The notes below the pieces were generated by a model, which had not been told where the DNA came from, searched no databases, and was given only the letters and a program-made list of their open reading frames with translations. From Nemertoderma westbladi (taxonomy: Eukaryota > Xenacoelomorpha > Nemertodermatida > Nemertodermatidae): DNA of 64,000 bases. Within the stretch, counting starts at the first letter, position 1, and each line of letters begins with the position of its first letter. Shown here piece after piece: positions 26,801-41,800 of the stretch. Where the stretch lies: positions 1 through 64,000 of the forward strand of contig JAUCBJ010002409.1 of the NCBI GenBank assembly GCA_032718475.1, in the 5' to 3' direction. Both the position numbers and the translations under genes were made by a program.

Positions 26801-29800
26801 CTTTCATTTCCTTTAGTGCCAACCACACGATCGGAGGGTTTTACTTTCATTTCCTTTAGTACCAATCACACGATCGGAGGGTTTTACTTTCATTTCCTTT
26901 AGTGCCAATCACACGATCGGAGGGTTTTACTTTCATTTCCTTTAGTGCCAACCACACGATCGGAGGGTTTTACTTTCATTTCCTTTAGTGCCAACCACAC
27001 GATCGGAGGGTTTTACTTTCATTTCATTTAGTACCAACCACACGATCGGAGGGTTTTACTTTCATTTCCTTTAGTGCCAACCACACGATCGGAGGGTTTT
27101 ACTTTCATTTCCTTTAGTACCAATCACACGATCGGAGGGTTTTACTTTCATTTCCTTTAGTGCCAACCACACGATCGGAGGGTTTTACTTTCATTTCATT
27201 TAGTACCAACCACACGATCGGAGGGTTTTACTTTCATTTCCTTTAGTGCCAACCACACGATCGGAGGGTTTTACTTTCATATCCTTTAGTGCCAACCACA
27301 CGATCGGAGGGTTTTACTTTCATTTCCTTTAGTGCCAACCACACGATCGGAGGGTTTTACTTTCATTTCCTTTAGTACCAACCACACGATCGGAGGGTTT
27401 TACTTTCATTTCCTTTAGTGCCAACCACACGATCGGAGGGTTTTACTTTCATTTCCTTTAGTACCAACCACACGATCGGAGGGTTTTACTTTCATATCCT
27501 TTAGTGCCAACCACACGATCGGAGGGTTTTACTTTCATTTCCTTTAGTACCAACCACACGATCGGAGGGTTTTACTTTCATTTCCTTTAGTACCAACCAC
27601 ACGATCGGAGGGTTTTACTTTCATTTCCTTTAGTGCCAACCACACGATCGGAGGGTTTTACTTTCATATCCTTTAGTGCCAACCACACGATCGGAGGGTT
27701 TTACTTTCATTTCCTTTAGTACCAACCACACGATCGGAGGGTTTTACTTTCATTTCCTTTAGTGCCAACCACACGATCGGAGGGTTTTACTTTCATTTCC
27801 TTTAGTGCCAACCACACGATCGGAGGGTTTTACTTTCATTTCCTTTAGTGCCAACCACACGATCGGAGGGTTTTACTTTCATTTCCTTTAGTACCAACCA
27901 CACGATCGGAGGGTTTTACTTTCATTTCCTTTAGTGCCAACCACACGATCGGAGGGTTTTACTTTCATTTCCTTTAGTGCCAACCACACGATCGGAGGGT
28001 TTTACTTTCATTTCCTTTAGTACCAACCACACGATCGGAGGGTTTTACTTTCATTTCCTTTAGTACCAACCACACGATCGGAGGGTTTTACTTTCATTTC
28101 CGTTAGTACCAACCACACGATCGGAGGGTTTTACTTTCATTTCCTTTAGTGCCAACCACACGATCGGAGGGTTTTACTTTCATTTCCTTTAGTGCCAACC
28201 ACACGATCGGGGGGTTTTACTTTCATTTCCTTTAGTGCCAACCACACGATCGGAGGGTTTTACTTTCATTTCCGTTAGTGCCAACCACACGATCGGGGGG
28301 TTTTACTTTCATTTCCTTTAGTGCCAACCACACGATCGGAGGGTTTTACTTTCATTTCCTTTAGTGCCAACCACACGATCGGAGGGTTTTACTTTCATTT
28401 CCTTTAGTACCAACCACACGATCGGAGGGTTTTACTTTCATTTCCTTTAGTGCCAACCACACGATCGGAGGGTTTTACTTTCATTTCCTTTAGTGCCAAC
28501 CACACGATCGGAGGGTTTTACTTTCATTTCCGTTAGTGCCAACCACACGATCGGAGGGTTTTACTTTCATTTCCTTTAGTGCCAACCACACGATCGGAGG
28601 GTTTTACTTTCATTTCCTTTAGTACCAATCACACGATCGGAGGGTTTTACTTTCATTTCCGTTAGTGCCAATCACACGATCGGAGGGTTTTACTTTCATT
28701 TCCTTTAGTGCCAACCACACGATCGGAGGGTTTTACTTTCATTTCCGTTAGTGCCAACCACACGATCGGAGGGTTTTACTTTCATTTCCTTTAGTGCCAA
28801 CCACACGATCGGAGGGTTTTACTTTCATTTCCTTTAGTGCCAACCACACGATCGGAGGGTTTTACTTTCATATCCTTTAGTGCCAACCACACGATCGGAG
28901 GGTTTTACTTTCATTTCCTTTAGTACCAACCACACGATCGGAGGGTTTTACTTTCATTTCATTTAGTACCAACCACACGATCGGAGGGTTTTACTTTCAT
29001 TTCCTTTAGTGCCAACCACACGATCGGAGGGTTTTACTTTCATTTCCTTTAGTGCCAACCACACGATCGGAGGGTTTTACTTTCATTTCCTTTAGTGCCA
29101 ACCACACGATCGGGGGGTTTTACTTTCATTTCCGTTAGTGCCAATCACACGATCGGAGGGTTTTACTTTCATTTCCTTTAGTGCCAACCACACGATCGGG
29201 GGGTTTTACTTTCATTTCCGTTAGTGCCAACCACACGATCGGAGGGTTTTACTTACATTTCCTTTAGTGCCAACCACACGATCGGAGGGTTTTACTTTCA
29301 TTTCCTTTAGTACCAACCACACGATCGGAGGGTTTTACTTTCATTTCCTTTAGTACCAACCACACGATCGGAGGGTTTTACTTTCATTTCCTTTAGTACC
29401 AACCACACGATCGGAGGGTTTTACTTTCATTTCCGTTAGTGCCAACCACACGATCGGAGGGTTTTACTTTCATTTCCTTTAGTGCCAACCACACGATCGG
29501 AGGGTTTTACTTTCATTTCCTTTAGTACCAACCACACGATCGGAGGGTTTTACTTTCATTTCCTTTAGTGCCAACCACACGATCGGAGGGTTTTACTTTC
29601 ATTTCCGTTAGTGCCAATCACACGATCGGAGGGTTTTACTTTCATTTCCTTTAGTGCCAACCACACGATCGGAGGGTTTTACTTTCATTTCCGTTAGTGC
29701 CAATCACACGATCGGAGGGTTTTACTTTCATTTCCTTTAGTGCCAACCACACGATCGGAGGGTTTTACTTTCATTTCCGTTAGTGCCAATCACACGATCG

Positions 29801-32800
29801 GAGGGTTTTACTTTCATTTCCTTTAGTGCCAACCACACGATCGGAGGGTTTTACTTTCATTTCCGTTATATTTTAGATTTCTTTAATAAATCTGCAAAAG
29901 GCAATTAAAGGTTTGGTTGTTATGGACGACAAACTGGAACTGATTTATGGTTGTTTCCTTAACAACCAAGTACCTGGCCAATGGGAGGACGTCGCCTATC
30001 CGTCATTGAAACCGCTCGGTAGTTGGGTCAATGACCTTAGACTGCGAACACATTTTATTGATGTGAGTATTGGTTGAAATTATTATTATTGCTATTATAT
30101 TATGGTGAGCGCATATGGCTGCGTTGGACTGTTATGAGGTGATTGACGTCGTTGATGCGGTACCGGTAGCTTCTATACTAAATTAAGTATTTAACTTTCA
30201 GTTTTATGTTATTATCAAGTTATTACCGATAGACTGCTGTCTACATGTCCAGACAGTGTACTGACGATTCCGACAAACATGTTCTTATGTTTGTTATCAT
30301 GTTGCTTAGAAACACTCGTGCAATAAATAAATATTTCCTCCCCAAAGTTATTTATCTATTCCTAATATTTATTCGGATTGTATTCTTGCAGCATTGGGTT
30401 CGCAATGGGGCCCCGAGGTCCTTCTGGCTGTCCGGTTTCTTCTTCCCTCAAGGGTTCCTTACCGGTACTCTTCAGAACTACGCCCGTTCCTATGACTACC
30501 CTATAGACCAACTGAGTTTCATGTTCCGAGTTCTACCCCACTACAGAGACCAGAATGAGGTTGCTAAGCAACTATCAGAACTAAAGTTTGGCGAAGAAAT
30601 GGAAATGGATAAAGAGGTTGGTAGACGCCATCTAGCGTCAGTTTAGTGTAGGAAATAAATACTGGCACTATAATATTTCGCGCCGTAAAATATAACAATC
30701 ACTTAAATATAAACCAATACTAATTACTTATCTTGCCCATCTCAGAGTCCATGAACAGAATAAGTGGCCATGTATTAATTGCACACTTTTTATATATGTT
30801 TATTTTTACCATAATTAATAATGTGCATTTTGTGACTTATTCGTGTATTTATTGTATGGTGTGCCCTACTGTCGGATAAAAAACTCCTAGATTAGTATTG
30901 AGTTACGTTATTTAACGTTGTATTTCAAGGCGACTTGAAAATAATGTTGTGTTTTATCTGTAAGATGGGTGGGTGCACTGGCTTCGTTTTAATTACTATA
31001 GGTAAGGCGAGCCTAGTGAGGGTTTAAAATAAATATAAGTAAATTGCCCAAAAAGACCGAGCGATACATTCCGATATCGTTTCAGATTCCAAAGATTAAG
31101 GACGGAGTTTTAGTCCATGGTCTGTTTCTGGACGCGGCCCGATGGAATGACGTCACCAACCAGCTGAGTGACCCCCTGCCAGGCGAGATGAACCCAACCT
31201 TCCCGATGATGCATATGGAACCCCAGATGAGTTTCCAGGTTCCAGAACGCGATTATATCTGTCCGTTGTATAAAACATCAGCACGAGCCGGGGTTCTATC
31301 TACTACCGGTAAGTTTATTTAACACGAGCCGGGGTTCTATCTACCGGTAAGTTTATTTAACACGAGCCGGGGTTCTATCTACCGGTAAGTTTATTTAACA
31401 CGAGCCGGGGTTCTATCTACCGGTAAGTTTATTTAACACGAGCCGGGGTTCTATCTACTACCGGTAAGTTTATTTAACACGAGTCGGGGTTCTATCTACT
31501 ACCGGTAAGTTTATTTAACACGAGCCGGGGTTCTATCTACTACCGGTAAGTTTATTTAACACGAGCCGGGGTTCTATCTACCGGTAAGTTAATTTAACAC
31601 GAGTCGGGGTTCTATCTACCGGTAAGTTTATTTAACACGAGTCGGGGTTCTATCTACTACCGGTAAGTTTATTTAACACGAGTCGGGGTTCTATCTACTA
31701 CCGGTAAGTTTATTTAACACGAGCCGGGGTTCTATCTACCGGTAAGTTTATTTAACACGAGCCGGGGTTCTATCTACCGGTAAGTTTATTTAACACGAGC
31801 CGGGGTTCTATCTACCGGTAAGTTTATTTAACACGAGCCGGGGTTCTATCTACCGGTAAGTTTATTTAACACGAGCCGGGGTTCTATCTACTACCGGTAA
31901 GTTTATTTAACACGAGCCGGGGTTCTATCTACCGGTAAGTTTATTTAACACGAGCCGGGGTTCTATCTACCGGTAAGTTTATTTAACACGAGCCGGGGTT
32001 CTATCTACCGGTAAGTTTATTTAACACGAGCCGGGGTTCTATCTACCGGTAAGTTTATTTAACACGAGCCGGGGTTCTATCTACCGGTAAGTTTATTTAA
32101 CACGAGCCGGGGTTCTATCTACTACCGGTAAGTTTATTTAACACGAGCCGGGGTTCTATCTACTACCGGTAAGTTTATTTAACACGAGTCGGGGTTCTAT
32201 CTACCGGTAAGTTTATTTAACACGAGCCGGGGTTCTATCTACTACCGGTAAGTTTATTTAACACGAGCCGGGGTTCTATCTACTACCGGTAAGTTTATTT
32301 AACACGAGTCGGGGTTCTATCTACTACCGGTAAGTTTATTTAACACGAGTCGGGGTTCTATCTACTACCGGTAAGTTTATTTAACACGAGCCGGGGTTCT
32401 ATCTACCGGTAAGTTTATTTAACACGAGCCGGGGTTCTATCTACCGGTAAGTTTATTTAACACGAGTCGGGGTTCTATCTACCGGTAAGTTTATTTAACA
32501 CGAGCCGGGGTTCTATCTACTACCGGTAAGTTTATTTAACACGAGCCGGGGTTCTATCTACTACCGGTAAGTTTATTTAACACGAGTCGGGGTTCTATCT
32601 ACTACCGGTAAGTTTATTTAACACGAGTCGGGGTTCTATCTACTACCGGTAAGTTTATTTAACACGAGTCGGGGTTCTATCTACTACCGGTAAGTTTATT
32701 TAACACGAGCCGGGGTTCTATCTACTACCGGTAAGTTTATTTAACACGAGTCGGGGTTCTATCTACTACCGGTAAGTTTATTTAACACGAGTCGGGGTTC

Positions 32801-35800
32801 TATCTACTACCGGTAAGTTTATTTAACACGAGTCGGGGTTCTATCTACTACCGGTAAGTTTATTTAACACGAGTCGGGGTTCTATCTACTACCGGTAAGT
32901 TTATTTAACACGAGCCGGGGTTCTATCTACTACCGGTAAGTTTATTTAACACGAGCCGGGGTTCTATCTACCGGTAAGTTTATTTAACACGAGTCGGGGT
33001 TCTATCTCTACCGGTAAGTTTATTTAACACGAGCCGGGGTTCTATCTACCGGTAAGTTTATTTAACACGAGCCGGGGTTCTATCTACTACCGGTAAGTTT
33101 ATTTAACACGAGCCGGGGTTCTATCTACTACCGGTAAGTTTATTTAACACGAGTCGGGGTTCTATCTACCGGTAAGTTTATTTAACACGAGCCGGGGTTC
33201 TATCTACCGGTAAGTTTATTTAACACGAGCCGGGGTTCTATCTACTACCGGTAAGTTTATTTAACACGAGCCGGGGTTCTATCTACTACCGGTAAGTTTA
33301 TTTAACACGAGTCGGGGTTCTATCTACTACCGGTAAGTTTATTTAACACGAGCCGGGGTTCTATCTACCGGTAAGTTTATTTAACACGAGCCGGGGTTCT
33401 ATCTACTACCGGTAAGTTTATTTAACACGAGCCGGGGTTCTATCTACTACCGGTAAGTTTATTTAACACGAGCCGGGGTTCTATCTACTACCGGTAAGTT
33501 TATTTAACACGAGCCGGGGTTCTATCTACTACCGGTAAGTTTATTTAACACGAGCCGGGGTTCTATCTACTACCGGTAAGTTTATTTAACACGAGCCGGG
33601 GTTCTATCTACTACCGGTAAGTTTATTTAACACGAGCCGGGGTTCTATCTACTACCGGTAAGTTTATTTAACACGAGTCGGGGTTCTATCTACTACCGGT
33701 AAGTTTATTTAACACGAGCCGGGGTTCTATCTACTACCGGTAAGTTTATTTAACACGAGCCGGGGTTCTATCTACTACCGGTAAGTTTATTTAACACGAG
33801 CCGGGGTTCTATCTACTACCGGTAAGTTTATTTAACACGAGCCGGGGTTCTATCTACCGGTAAGTTTATTTAACACGAGCCGGGGTTCTATCTACCGGTA
33901 AGTTTATTTAACACGAGTCGGGGTTCTATCTACCGGTAAGTTTATTTAACACGAGCCGGGGTTCTATCTACTACCGGTAAGTTTATTTAACACGAGCCGG
34001 GGTTCTATCTACCGGTAAGTTTATTTAACACGAGCCGGGGTTCTATCTACCGGTAAGTTTATTTAACACGAGCCGGGGTTCTATCTACTACCGGTAAGTT
34101 TATTTAACACGAGCCGGGGTTCTATCTACTACCGGTAAGTTTATTTAACACGAGCCGGGGTTCTATCTACTACCGGTAAGTTTATTTAACACGAGTCGGG
34201 GTTCTATCTACCGGTAAGTTTATTTAACACGAGCCGGGGTTCTATCTACTACCGGTAAGTTTATTTAACACGAGCCGGGGTTCTATCTACCGGTAAGTTT
34301 ATTTAACACGAGCCGGGGTTCTATCTACTACCGGTAAGTTTATTTAACACGAGTCGGGGTTCTATCTACCGGTAAGTTTATTTAACACGAGCCGGGGTTC
34401 TATCTACTACCGGTAAGTTTATTTAACACGAGCCGGGGTTCTATCTACTACCGGTAAGTTTATTTAACACGAGTCGGGGTTCTATCTACCGGTAAGTTTA
34501 TTTAACACGAGCCGGGGTTCTATCTACCGGTAAGTTTATTTAACACGAGCCGGGGTTCTATCTACTACCGGTAAGTTTATTTAACACGAGCCGGGGTTCT
34601 ATCTACCGGTAAGTTTATTTAACACGAGTCGGGGTTCTATCTACTACCGGTAAGTTTATTTAACACGAGCCGGGGTTCTATCTACTACCGGTAAGTTTAT
34701 TTAACACGAGTCGGGGTTCTATCTACCGGTAAGTTTATTTAACACGAGCCGGGGTTCTATCTACCGGTAAGTTTATTTAACACGAGTCGGGGTTCTATCT
34801 ACTACCGGTAAGTTTATTTAACACGAGCCGGGGTTCTATCTACTACCGGTAAGTTTATTTAACACGAGCCGGGGTTCTATCTACTACCGGTAAGTTTATT
34901 TAACACGAGCCGGGGTTCTATCTACTACCGGTAAGTTTATTTAACACGAGCCGGGGTTCTATCTACTACCGGTAAGTTTATTTAACACGAGTCGGGGTTC
35001 TATCTACTACCGGTAAGTTTATTTAACACGAGCCGGGGTTCTATCTACTACCGGTAAGTTTATTTAACACGAGTCGGGGTTCTATCTACCGGTAAGTTTA
35101 TTTAACACGAGCCGGGGTTCTATCTACTACCGGTAAGTTTATTTAACACGAGCCGGGGTTCTATCTACTACCGGTAAGTTTATTTAACACGAGCCGGGGT
35201 TCTATCTACTACCGGTAAGTTTATTTAACACGAGCCGGGGTTCTATCTACTACCGGTAAGTTTATTTAACACGAGCCGGGGTTCTATCTACTACCGGTAA
35301 GTTTATTTAACACGAGCCGGGGTTCTATCTACTACCGGTAAGTTTATTTAACACGAGCCGGGGTTCTATCTACTACCGGTAAGTTTATTTAACACGAGTC
35401 GGGGTTCTATCTACTACCGGTAAGTTTATTTAACACGAGCCGGGGTTCTATCTACTACCGGTAAGTTTATTTAACACGAGTCGGGGTTCTATCTACCGGT
35501 AAGTTTATTTAACACGAGCCGGGGTTCTATCTACCGGTAAGTTTATTTAACACGAGCCGGGGTTCTATCTACCGGTAAGTTTATTTAACACGAGTCGGGG
35601 TTCTATCTACTACCGGTAAGTTTATTTAACACGAGCCGGGGTTCTATCTACTACCGGTAAGTTTATTTAACACGAGCCGGGGTTCTATCTACTACCGGTA
35701 AGTTTATTTAACACGAGCCGGGGTTCTATCTACTACCGGTAAGTTTATTTAACACGAGCCGGGGTTCTATCTACTACCGGTAAGTTTATTTAACACGAGC

Positions 35801-38800
35801 CGGGGTTCTATCTACTACCGGTAAGTTTATTTAACACGAGCCGGGGTTCTATCTACTACCGGTAAGTTTATTTAACACGAGCCGGGGTTCTATCTACTAC
35901 CGGTAAGTTTATTTAACACGAGCCGGGGTTCTATCTACTACCGGTAAGTTTATTTAACACGAGCCGGGGTTCTATCTACTACCGGTAAGTTTATTTAACA
36001 CGAGCCGGGGTTCTATCTACTACCGGTAAGTTTATTTAACACGAGCCGGGGTTCTATCTACTACCGGTAAGTTTATTTAACACGAGCCGGGGTTCTATCT
36101 ACTACCGGTAAGTTTATTTAACACGAGCCGGGGTTCTATCTACTACCGGTAAGTTTATTTAACACGAGTCGGGGTTCTATCTACTACCGGTAAGTTTATT
36201 TAACACGAGCCGGGGTTCTATCTACTACCGGTAAGTTTATTTAACACGAGCCGGGGTTCTATCTACCGGTAAGTTTATTTAACACGAGCCGGGGTTCTAT
36301 CTACCGGTAAGTTTATTTAACACGAGCCGGGGTTCTATCTACTACCGGTAAGTTTATTTAACACGAGCCGGGGTTCTATCTACTACCGGTAAGTTTATTT
36401 AACACGAGCCGGGGTTCTATCTACTACCGGTAAGTTTATTTAACACGAGCCGGGGTTCTATCTACCGGTAAGTTTATTTAACACGAGCCGGGGTTCTATC
36501 TACTACCGGTAAGTTTATTTAACACGAGCCGGGGTTCTATCTACTACCGGTAAGTTTATTTAACACGAGCCGGGGTTCTATCTACTACCGGTAAGTTTAT
36601 TTAACACGAGCCGGGGTTCTATCTACTACCGGTAAGTTTATTTAACACGAGCCGGGGTTCTATCTCTACCGGTAAGTTTATTTAACACGAGCCGGGGTTC
36701 TATCTACTACCGGTAAGTTTATTTAACACGAGCCGGGGTTCTATCTACTACCGGTAAGTTTATTTAACACGAGCCGGGGTTCTATCTACTACCGGTAAGT
36801 TTATTTAACACGAGCCGGGGTTCTATCTACTACCGGTAAGTTTATTTAACACGAGCCGGGGTTCTATCTACTACCGGTAAGTTTATTTAACACGAGCCGG
36901 GGTTCTATCTACTACCGGTAAGTTTATTTAACACGAGCCGGGGTTCTATCTACTACCGGTAAGTTTATTTAACACGAGCCGGGGTTCTATCTACTACCGG
37001 TAAGTTTATTTAACACGAGCCGGGGTTCTATCTACTACCGGTAAGTTTATTTAACACGAGCCGGGGTTCTATCTACCGGTAAGTTTATTTAACACGAGCC
37101 GGGGTTCTATCTACTACCGGTAAGTTTATTTAACACGAGCCGGGGTTCTATCTACTACCGGTAAGTTTATTTAACACGAGCCGGGGTTCTATCTACTACC
37201 GGTAAGTTTATTTAACACGAGCCGGGGTTCTATCTACCGGTAAGTTTATTTAACACGAGCCGGGGTTCTATCTACTACCGGTAAGTTTATTTAACACGAG
37301 CCGGGGTTCTATCTACTACCGGTAAGTTTATTTAACACGAGCCGGGGTTCTATCTACTACCGGTAAGTTTATTTAACACGAGCCGGGGTTCTATCTACTA
37401 CCGGTAAGTTTATTTAACACGAGCCGGGGTTCTATCTACTACCGGTAAGTTTATTTAACACGAGCCGGGGTTCTATCTACTACCGGTAAGTTTATTTAAC
37501 ACGAGCCGGGGTTCTATCTACTACCGGTAAGTTTATTTAACACGAGCCGGGGTTCTATCTACTACCGGTAAGTTTATTTAACACGAGCCGGGGTTCTATC
37601 TACTACCGGTAAGTTTATTTAACACGAGCCGGGGTTCTATCTACTACCGGTAAGTTTATTTAACACGAGCCGGGGTTCTATCTACTACCGGTAAGTTTAT
37701 TTAACACGAGCCGGGGTTCTATCTACTACCGGTAAGTTTATTTAACACGAGCCGGGGTTCTATCTACTACCGGTAAGTTTATTTAACACGAGCCGGGGTT
37801 CTATCTACTACCGGTAAGTTTATTTAACACGAGCCGGGGTTCTATCTACTACCGGTAAGTTTATTTAACACGAGCCGGGGTTCTATCTACTACCGGTAAG
37901 TTTATTTAACACGAGCCGGGGTTCTATCTACTACCGGTAAGTTTATTTAACACGAGCCGGGGTTCTATCTACTACCGGTAAGTTTATTTAACACGAGCCG
38001 GGGTTCTATCTACTACCGGTAAGTTTATTTAACACGAGCCGGGGTTCTATCTACTACCGGTAAGTTTATTTAACACGAGCCGGGGTTCTATCTACTACCG
38101 GTAAGTTTATTTAACACGAGCCGGGGTTCTATCTACTACCGGTAAGTTTATTTAACACGAGCCGGGGTTCTATCTACTACCGGTAAGTTTATTTAACACG
38201 AGCCGGGGTTCTATCTACTACCGGTAAGTTTATTTAACACGAGCCGGGGTTCTATCTACTACCGGTAAGTTTATTTAACACGAGCCGGGGTTCTATCTAC
38301 TACCGGTAAGTTTATTTAACACGAGCCGGGGTTCTATCTACTACCGGTAAGTTTATTTAACACGAGCCGGGGTTCTATCTACTACCGGTAAGTTTATTTA
38401 ACACGAGCCGGGGTTCTATCTACTACCGGTAAGTTTATTTAACACGAGCCGGGGTTCTATCTACTACCGGTAAGTTTATTTAACACGAGCCGGGGTTCTA
38501 TCTACTACCGGTAAGTTTATTTAACACGAGCCGGGGTTCTATCTACCGGTAAGTTTATTTAACACGAGCCGGGGTTCTATCTACCGGTAAGTTTATTTAA
38601 CACGAGCCGGGGTTCTATCTACCGGTAAGTTTATTTAACACGAGCCGGGGTTCTATCTACTACCGGTAAGTTTATTTAACACGAGCCGGGGTTCTATCTA
38701 CTACCGGTAAGTTTATTTAACACGAGCCGGGGTTCTATCTACTACCGGTAAGTTTATTTAACACGAGCCGGGGTTCTATCTACTACCGGTAAGTTTATTT

Positions 38801-41800
38801 AACACGAGCCGGGGTTCTATCTACTACCGGTAAGTTTATTTAACACGAGCCGGGGTTCTATCTACTACCGGTAAGTTTATTTAACACGAGCCGGGGTTCT
38901 ATCTACTACCGGTAAGTTTATTTAACACGAGCCGGGGTTCTATCTACTACCGGTAAGTTTATTTAACACGAGCCGGGGTTCTATCTACTACCGGTAAGTT
39001 TATTTAACACGAGCCGGGGTTCTATCTACTACCGGTAAGTTTATTTAACACGAGCCGGGGTTCTATCTACTACCGGTAAGTTTATTTAACACGAGCCGGG
39101 GTTCTATCTACTACCGGTAAGTTTATTTAACACGAGCCGGGGTTCTATCTACTACCGGTAAGTTTATTTAACACGAGCCGGGGTTCTATCTACTACCGGT
39201 AAGTTTATTTAACACGAGCCGGGGTTCTATCTACTACCGGTAAGTTTATTTAACACGAGCCGGGGTTCTATCTACTACCGGTAAGTTTATTTAACACGAG
39301 CCGGGGTTCTATCTACCGGTAAGTTTATTTAACACGAGCCGGGGTTCTATCTACCGGTAAGTTTATTTAACACGAGCCGGGGTTCTATCTACTACCGGTA
39401 AGTTTATTTAACACGAGCCGGGGTTCTATCTACCGGTAAGTTTATTTAACACGAGCCGGGGTTCTATCTACTACCGGTAAGTTTATTTAACACGAGCCGG
39501 GGTTCTATCTACTACCGGTAAGTTTATTTAACACGAGCCGGGGTTCTATCTACTACCGGTAAGTTTATTTAACACGAGCCGGGGTTCTATCTACCGGTAA
39601 GTTTATTTAACACGAGCCGGGGTTCTATCTACTACCGGTAAGTTTATTTAACACGAGCCGGGGTTCTATCTACTACCGGTAAGTTTATTTAACACGAGCC
39701 GGGGTTCTATCTACTACCGGTAAGTTTATTTAACACGAGCCGGGGTTCTATCTACTACCGGTAAGTTTATTTAACACGAGCCGGGGTTCTATCTACTACC
39801 GGTAAGTTTATTTAACACGAGCCGGGGTTCTATCTACCGGTAAGTTTATTTAACACGAGCCGGGGTTCTATCTACTACCGGTAAGTTTATTTAACACGAG
39901 CCGGGGTTCTATCTACTACCGGTAAGTTTATTTAACACGAGCCGGGGTTCTATCTACTACCGGTAAGTTTATTTAACACGAGCCGGGGTTCTATCTACCG
40001 GTAAGTTTATTTAACACGAGCCGGGGTTCTATCTACTACCGGTAAGTTTATTTAACACGAGCCGGGGTTCTATCTACCGGTAAGTTTATTTAACACGAGC
40101 CGGGGTTCTATCTACTACCGGTAAGTTTATTTAACACGAGCCGGGGTTCTATCTACTACCGGTAAGTTTATTTAACACGAGCCGGGGTTCTATCTACCGG
40201 TAAGTTTATTTAACACGAGCCGGGGTTCTATCTACTACCGGTAAGTTTATTTAACACGAGCCGGGGTTCTATCTACTACCGGTAAGTTTATTTAACACGA
40301 GCCGGGGTTCTATCTACTACCGGTAAGTTTATTTAACACGAGCCGGGGTTCTATCTACTACCGGTAAGTTTATTTAACACGAGCCGGGGTTCTATCTACT
40401 ACCGGTAAGTTTATTTAACACGAGCCGGGGTTCTATCTACCGGTAAGTTTATTTAACACGAGCCGGGGTTCTATCTACTACCGGTAAGTTTATTTAACAC
40501 GAGCCGGGGTTCTATCTACTACCGGTAAGTTTATTTAACACGAGCCGGGGTTCTATCTACTACCGGTAAGTTTATTTAACACGAGCCGGGGTTCTATCTA
40601 CTACCGGTAAGTTTATTTAACACGAGCCGGGGTTCTATCTACTACCGGTAAGTTTATTTAACACGAGCCGGGGTTCTATCTACCGGTAAGTTTATTTAAC
40701 ACGAGCCGGGGTTCTATCTACTACCGGTAAGTTTATTTAACACGAGCCGGGGTTCTATCTACTACCGGTAAGTTTATTTAACACGAGCCGGGGTTCTATC
40801 TACTACCGGTAAGTTTATTTAACACGAGCCGGGGTTCTATCTACCGGTAAGTTTATTTAACACGAGCCGGGGTTCTATCTACTACCGGTAAGTTTATTTA
40901 ACACGAGCCGGGGTTCTATCTACCGGTAAGTTTATTTAACACGAGCCGGGGTTCTATCTACTACCGGTAAGTTTATTTAACACGAGTCGGGGTTCTATCT
41001 ACCGGTAAGTTTATTTAACACGAGCCGGGGTTCTATCTACTACCGGTAAGTTTATTTAACACGAGCCGGGGTTCTATCTACTACCGGTAAGTTTATTTAA
41101 CACGAGCCGGGGTTCTATCTACCGGTAAGTTTATTTAACACGAGCCGGGGTTCTATCTACCGGTAAGTTTATTTAACACGAGCCGGGGTTCTATCTACTA
41201 CCGGTAAGTTTATTTAACACGAGCCGGGGTTCTATCTACCGGTAAGTTTATTTAACACGAGCCGGGGTTCTATCTACTACCGGTAAGTTTATTTAACACG
41301 AGCCGGGGTTCTATCTACTACCGGTAAGTTTATTTAACACGAGCCGGGGTTCTATCTACTACCGGTAAGTTTATTTAACACGAGCCGGGGTTCTATCTAC
41401 CGGTAAGTTTATTTAACACGAGCCGGGGTTCTATCTACTACCGGTAAGTTTATTTAACACGAGCCGGGGTTCTATCTACTACCGGTAAGTTTATTTAACA
41501 CGAGCCGGGGTTCTATCTACTACCGGTAAGTTTATTTAACACGAGCCGGGGTTCTATCTACTACCGGTAAGTTTATTTAACACGAGCCGGGGTTCTATCT
41601 ACTACCGGTAAGTTTATTTAACACGAGCCGGGGTTCTATCTACTACCGGTAAGTTTATTTAACACGAGCCGGGGTTCTATCTACTACCGGTAAGTTTATT
41701 TAACACGAGTCGGGGTTCTATCTACCGGTAAGTTTATTTAACACGAGCCGGGGTTCTATCTACCGGTAAGTTTATTTAACACGAGCCGGGGTTCTATCTA

